From Chamaea fasciata (Eukaryota > Chordata > Aves > Passeriformes > Sylviidae): a DNA stretch of 64,000 bases. A model generated the notes under the pieces. That model ran no database searches. It was not told the DNA's origin and saw only the letters and a list, made by a program, of their open reading frames with translations. The translations under genes and the position numbers were made by a program. Positions 60,104-64,000 of the stretch are shown here, piece after piece (position 1 is the first letter of the stretch; every line of letters starts with the position of its first letter). The stretch covers positions 89,007,087-89,071,086 of the forward strand of contig JARCOQ010000002.1 in assembly GCA_029207755.1 (NCBI GenBank), written 5' to 3'.

Positions 60104-62206
60104 GTAAATTTGGTAAATTAATTACAAAAAAAAAAAATTGATGAAAACAGGTGGGGAAAGCGTAAAAACAAGGTTAAAGCAGTATAAAAATACAATGTAA
60201 AAACTGTATAAATAGTCTAATGTACTATTACAATTTTCATGTACAAAGAATTCAGTAAAGACATAAAATGTATTTCTGAATTGTCTGTCTTTTTCTGAGT
60301 CATCTTGTATTTTCTTCTCCCTCTCAGCTACTGTATTTTGTATTTCGTCCTGGTTACTTCCTTATTTCTTGCTATGAATTTCTTGTAGCTATTTTTTGTT
60401 TGGCTTTCCAATTTATTCCACTGTATTACCTTGCTGATATTTTTCTTTGAAGTCAGGCTGTGCCAGGGAAGCCAAATCATGGAAACCTGCCAGAAAGTGG
60501 AGATAAAAAATAGGTTCTATTTTAATTCTTCTCTTAGTTTGAATGAACAGCTTATCCCCAATCATTTTTCAATTTCTGGTTTGGAAAGGGTATTTCTAGA
60601 TGAGATGGTTATGTTTTGCTGAATTTTACTGTGCCAAGGTGATAATGTTTTGCCCTAGAAAAGCATTAGTAAACTTATTTGTCACAGCATTTTTCCAGGT
60701 GGTGCAGGTAAGGATCAATTGATAACCACCTGGATGAGCATGAAGGTAGTGACACATTCCAATGCCATGTTGAATAAACCTTGTGAGTGGTTTTTTTTTT
60801 AAAGATAAGGTCACTCACTGCCTTTAAGAACAGAAATGTATATTGTTTTGGAAGTGTTTTGTTATTACGCTTTGTACTAGTTAAATAGAAAGCATGTTTG
60901 ACTTAGGATGGTATAACATTGAGAAAAAAGCAATTTTGTAGCAACCTAAGTTCAAAAACATTTAGCTAAAATTCTATTCTTCTTGCAGTCTTTTTCTAAC
61001 CAGGTAATTAATGGAGTCTTAACCTATTCTTCCTAATAGCCATAACTGTGATTGGGAAAAAATTAATTGTATGCACAAAGGTAACAATCTAAGAAAGATG
61101 GACAGTATTTGGTATTTCTTTGGGTAATGACTGTGACAGTACATCTTCTGTTACCTAGCAGCAGTCATTCTGATACACTAGGTGCCTGGAGTTTGAAGAA
61201 TAATGAAGATATATTGTACAACTCAAATTTTGCTTTCTTGTTTCTCAGAGAAGTTCTATCTATGTGAAATCAGGGAAGGAAGAGTAGGTTAATTAAATTG
61301 ACATTTGATTGGAATTTTTTTCTTGGCAGCTGGATATAAAGCCTTATGTAAAGCCTTACTCTTTGGTAAAATGAATTGCCAATACACAAATTAGGCATGT
61401 TTTGGTCTTTTCCAATACATAATGCTTTGCAGGAAATTTTTAACAATGAGAAACAATGTTGCTGATGGGAACTTGTGTACTTTCCTTGGTAAGTTTCCAA
61501 TTAAAAAGTCATTAAAAGACAAACTTTGAAAGGTGGCAGTAACTATTCAGAAGAGAACTCTGTGTTAGAGTAAAACAGGAATTCACACTCAGTTTTAAAG
61601 CTGTATTCATGTGCAGCCCTAAATATGAAGACATAGGTAGTGGCCCTATCCTAAAATATGGAGTCATATTACCTCAAAAGACAGCATCCAATCAGCAGGA
61701 AGCAAAGTCTAGACTTGTACTATTTTATGAAATATATACCATCCTAGGCATTCTCTCAATTCGTTGCAGTAATTTTCTGGCTCTATATGAGTGTTACAAT
61801 ACTCTTGCTCAAAAATAATACCTTTGGAGATGAAGCAATTAGAGATTAAATTGGAAAAAAGGCTAGTGGAGATTTTTCTAGCATATAATTTTCTATGACT
61901 TTATTTTTAAGGGTTTTTTTTTCTTGTTTTATGAGATGTTTTTACAGATTTGAATCTCAGTTGTCCAGACTGAAAAATGTGAATCAGATATGAAATAATT
62001 ACTGTATTGCGGTACTACTCCCTGTAACTGCATGTGCCTTTTTTTTATAGTAAGCAATGAATGCTAATGTTTTTGTCCAGTCCAGGCTTATCTGAGGTCC
62101 TTTGGTAGGTTCTCTCCCCTGTAAGAAATTATTTTTCTCATGTTCCAGAAATGAAGCCTAGGTTTCCCTCATACATTAAGGATAATTACTTAAGCTGCAT
62201 ATGAAG

Positions 62207-63015
62207 AATCACAGAATCATAGAATGTGCTGAGTTGGAAGGGATCCATCAGGACTGTCAAGTCCAATGTCTGGCCCTGTGCAAAACACCCCAACAGTCAC
62301 ACCCTACATTTAAGAGCATTGTGCAAATGCTTCTTGAATACAGACAAGCTTGGTGCTGTGTCCACTTTACTGAGGAGCCAGTTCCAGTGTTCAACCACCC
62401 TTTCCATGCATATGCAACTTAAACCTCCCCTGACTCAGCTTCATGCCTTGATTTCTATCACTGGTCATGAGAGTGAAGAGATCAGTGTCTGCCCCTCTTT
62501 CATGTATGAGGATATTGAAGACTGCAGTGAGGTCTCCCCTCAGTCTCCTCCAGGCTGAACAGACCAAGTGACCTCAAACACTCTTCATAAGGCTTCCTCT
62601 TCACACCCTTCACCATCCTCGTGGCCTTGCTTTGGACACTCTCTCATACCTTGATGTCTTTTCTATATTGTGGCACCCAAAACTGCCCCCAGCACTTGAG
62701 GTGAGGCCACCCCAGTGCAGCGCAGAGCAGGACAATCCCCTCCCTTGCCCAGCTGGTGATGCTGGGCCTGATATCTGCAGGACAGGGTAGGCCCTCCTGG
62801 CTGCCAGGACACTGCTGACTCATGTTCAATTTTCTGCTGACCAGGACCCCCAGGTCCCTTTCCTCAGTGCTGCTCTGCAGTCTCTCATTCCCCAGCCTGT
62901 CTGTACATCCAGGGCTGCCCCATCTTAAGTGCAGAATCTGGCACTTCACTGTGTTAAACTTCATATGGTTGGTGATTGTGCAGCTCTAACTTGTTGAGGT
63001 CTCTCTGAAGGTACC
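62207..63015 (-). mobile_element. CR1 LINE, antisense, about 0.8 kb with RT-side coding relic
   Basis: It begins with the reversed CR1 terminus ATCACAGAATCATAGAATG (about 62208-62226) followed by GAGTTGGAAGGGATCCATCA, and extends upstream through CCAGGCTGAACAGACCAAGT, GCCTTGCTTTGGACACTCTC, ACCAGGACCCCCAGGTCCCT and CTTCACTGTGTTAAACTTCA. The minus strand keeps an open stretch (62644-62964) corresponding to the C-terminal end of CR1 ORF2 ([24 protein letters not shown]). It is the longest and best preserved CR1 in the window. Confidence 0.95.
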
Positions 63016-63673
63016 TACTAGACTAAGACAGATATTTTTCTTGCTGGAAACTAGGATGAGAGTGTGCAGTACTTCGGGATTGCTTGCATGTTCTTAGATT
63101 TTGGATCAATATCATTGCATTTTGCTTCATAATATGTCTGGTACAGTGGGTTCAGAATCCAGGTTTCCATTGCAAGTTCACACAACATTGATAGTGCTTC
63201 ACTTACTGAAAACATGATGTCAAATGCAACAGCTGAGGCATTAGTATCATCTTCTTTTCTGTCTATGTACAAGACCTTAATGGCAAATTAAAATTAATAG
63301 TCTGACTGCTGTGGATCTAACTGGCAGACAGGCTTTCACGCAGTCCATTTTTTTTCACGAGTTTAGCATCAACAATCTGTGAGAGTCTTGACACCAACAT
63401 TTCAATGGGAAATGATGGAGGACCGAAAGGTGACATACCTCAGTACTTTTTTTCTCTTTCTACATCTCCTCTGTACAGGGGTGGATAACAACAGTGTACC
63501 TCTCCAACTAGGCCACTTGTGGAATTCTGTGAAGAAATGTTTCAGACTTTTGGTACCCCTAGAAAGCTAATTTGCATGTGTTTCTTGAAATTAAGTTGCA
63601 TCAAGTTTAGCTGCACTGTTATTTCCCAGACATCTGTGAGTTTCTGTGCCATTGTATAATTCTGAAAAAAATA

Positions 63674-63704
63674 ATCCCACTATTTTGTCCCAATATAGTG
63701 GGAT
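63674..63704. repeat. Perfect inverted repeat, 10-bp arms
   Basis: ATCCCACTAT (63674-63683) and ATAGTGGGAT (63695-63704) are exact reverse complements around 11 bases. They sit immediately before the ERV-like sequence and may mark its boundary or a separate small element. Confidence 0.7.
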
Positions 63705-64000
63705 GGCCCTGACTGGAAACCAGGTGCCCACCAAATCACTCTGACACTCCCCTCCTCAGCAGAACAGGAGGAAGAAAATAAGATTGAAGAAATAAATTGT
63801 GGGTCAAAATAAAGGCAGTTTATTAAAGCAAAAGCAAAGTGCCCACATGTAAGCAAAGGAAACCAAAAGATCCCACCAGTATGTAGTGTCTGGCTACTTC
63901 CTGGGAAGCGGGGCTTCAGCATGCATAGAGTTTGCTCCAGAAGGTGTGTCATAAATAAGGAATGCCCCCTTCCCCTCTTGTGCTGCCTTCCCCTTCCTCT
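63705..64000 (-). mobile_element. ERV-like fragment, probably antisense, truncated by window edge
   Basis: GGTGCCCACCAAATCACTCT, GACACTCCCCTCCTCAGCAG, GAAGAAAATAAGATTGAAG, ATTGTGGGTCAAAATAAAGG and CAGTTTATTAAAGC resemble, in reverse orientation, the internal sequence next to an LTR of an avian ERVL-type element. No coding domain is visible in the part present. Family and orientation are inferred from remembered avian repeats only. Confidence 0.45.

Larger units (their letters stand above)
60104..64000 (+). other. CCDC138 intron 13 (runs off the window)
   Basis: Apart from the antisense CR1 at 62207-63015 and the ERV-like edge at about 63705-64000, this is AT-rich sequence with no exon I can match to the human CCDC138 C-terminus. 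Short frames here have no recognisable similarity. Confidence 0.6.

Noticed and set aside
60104..64000. Search for CCDC138 exons 14-15
   Set aside because: No acceptor followed by sequence resembling the human C-terminal exons was found, so they are taken to lie beyond 64000.
1..64000. CRISPR arrays, operons, prophage or bacterial defence systems
   Set aside because: All coding evidence is spliced vertebrate genes. No regularly spaced repeats or prokaryotic gene organisation occur.

Overview
The window is vertebrate nuclear DNA, most likely avian. All protein-coding sequence is split into exons with GT-AG (once GC-AG) introns, two promoters sit in CpG islands, and the interspersed repeats are mostly CR1 LINE 3' ends plus an ERV-type solo LTR, the typical repeat set of birds. 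Three genes lie head to tail on the + strand: LIMS1 (PINCH1, 3' part only), RANBP2 (Nup358, complete coding region) and CCDC138 (exons 1-13; the last exons lie beyond the right edge). From memory this is the human 2q12-13 order LIMS1-RANBP2-CCDC138(-EDAR), without the mammalian LIMS3/RGPD-type duplicate copies.

Layout. 1-5556: LIMS1 exons for the end of LIM3, LIM4 and LIM5, followed by two homologous alternative terminal exons. 5557-10300: LIMS1 3' UTR and intergenic DNA with two antisense CR1 fragments and an AC/AT/AG microsatellite. 10300-10940: RANBP2 CpG-island promoter and exon 1. 13100-43476: 28 further RANBP2 exons, 29 in total, joining in frame to a predicted 2974-residue protein. Exon 20 alone is 4.4 kb and carries three Ran-binding domains and the zinc-finger array. 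Intron 20 holds a solo LTR, and introns 21 and 28 hold CR1 copies. 43477-44780: short intergenic gap with the RANBP2 polyA signal and a CR1 fragment. 44640-45080: CCDC138 CpG island. 44781-60103: 13 CCDC138 exons joining in frame to about 552 residues. 60104-64000: CCDC138 intron 13 with a long antisense CR1 and the edge of an ERV-like element.

The genes are not an operon and share no pathway. LIMS1 is a focal-adhesion LIM adaptor, RANBP2 is the cytoplasmic-filament nucleoporin with SUMO E3 activity, and CCDC138 is a coiled-coil protein. The most notable departures from the mammalian picture (compared from memory) are in RANBP2. Only three zinc fingers remain, where human has about eight. The second SUMO-E3 internal repeat (IR2) is open but has lost its hydrophobic core residues, while IR1 is intact. 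The cyclophilin active site has the cyclophilin-A type Phe. I saw no bacterial, phage or CRISPR content.
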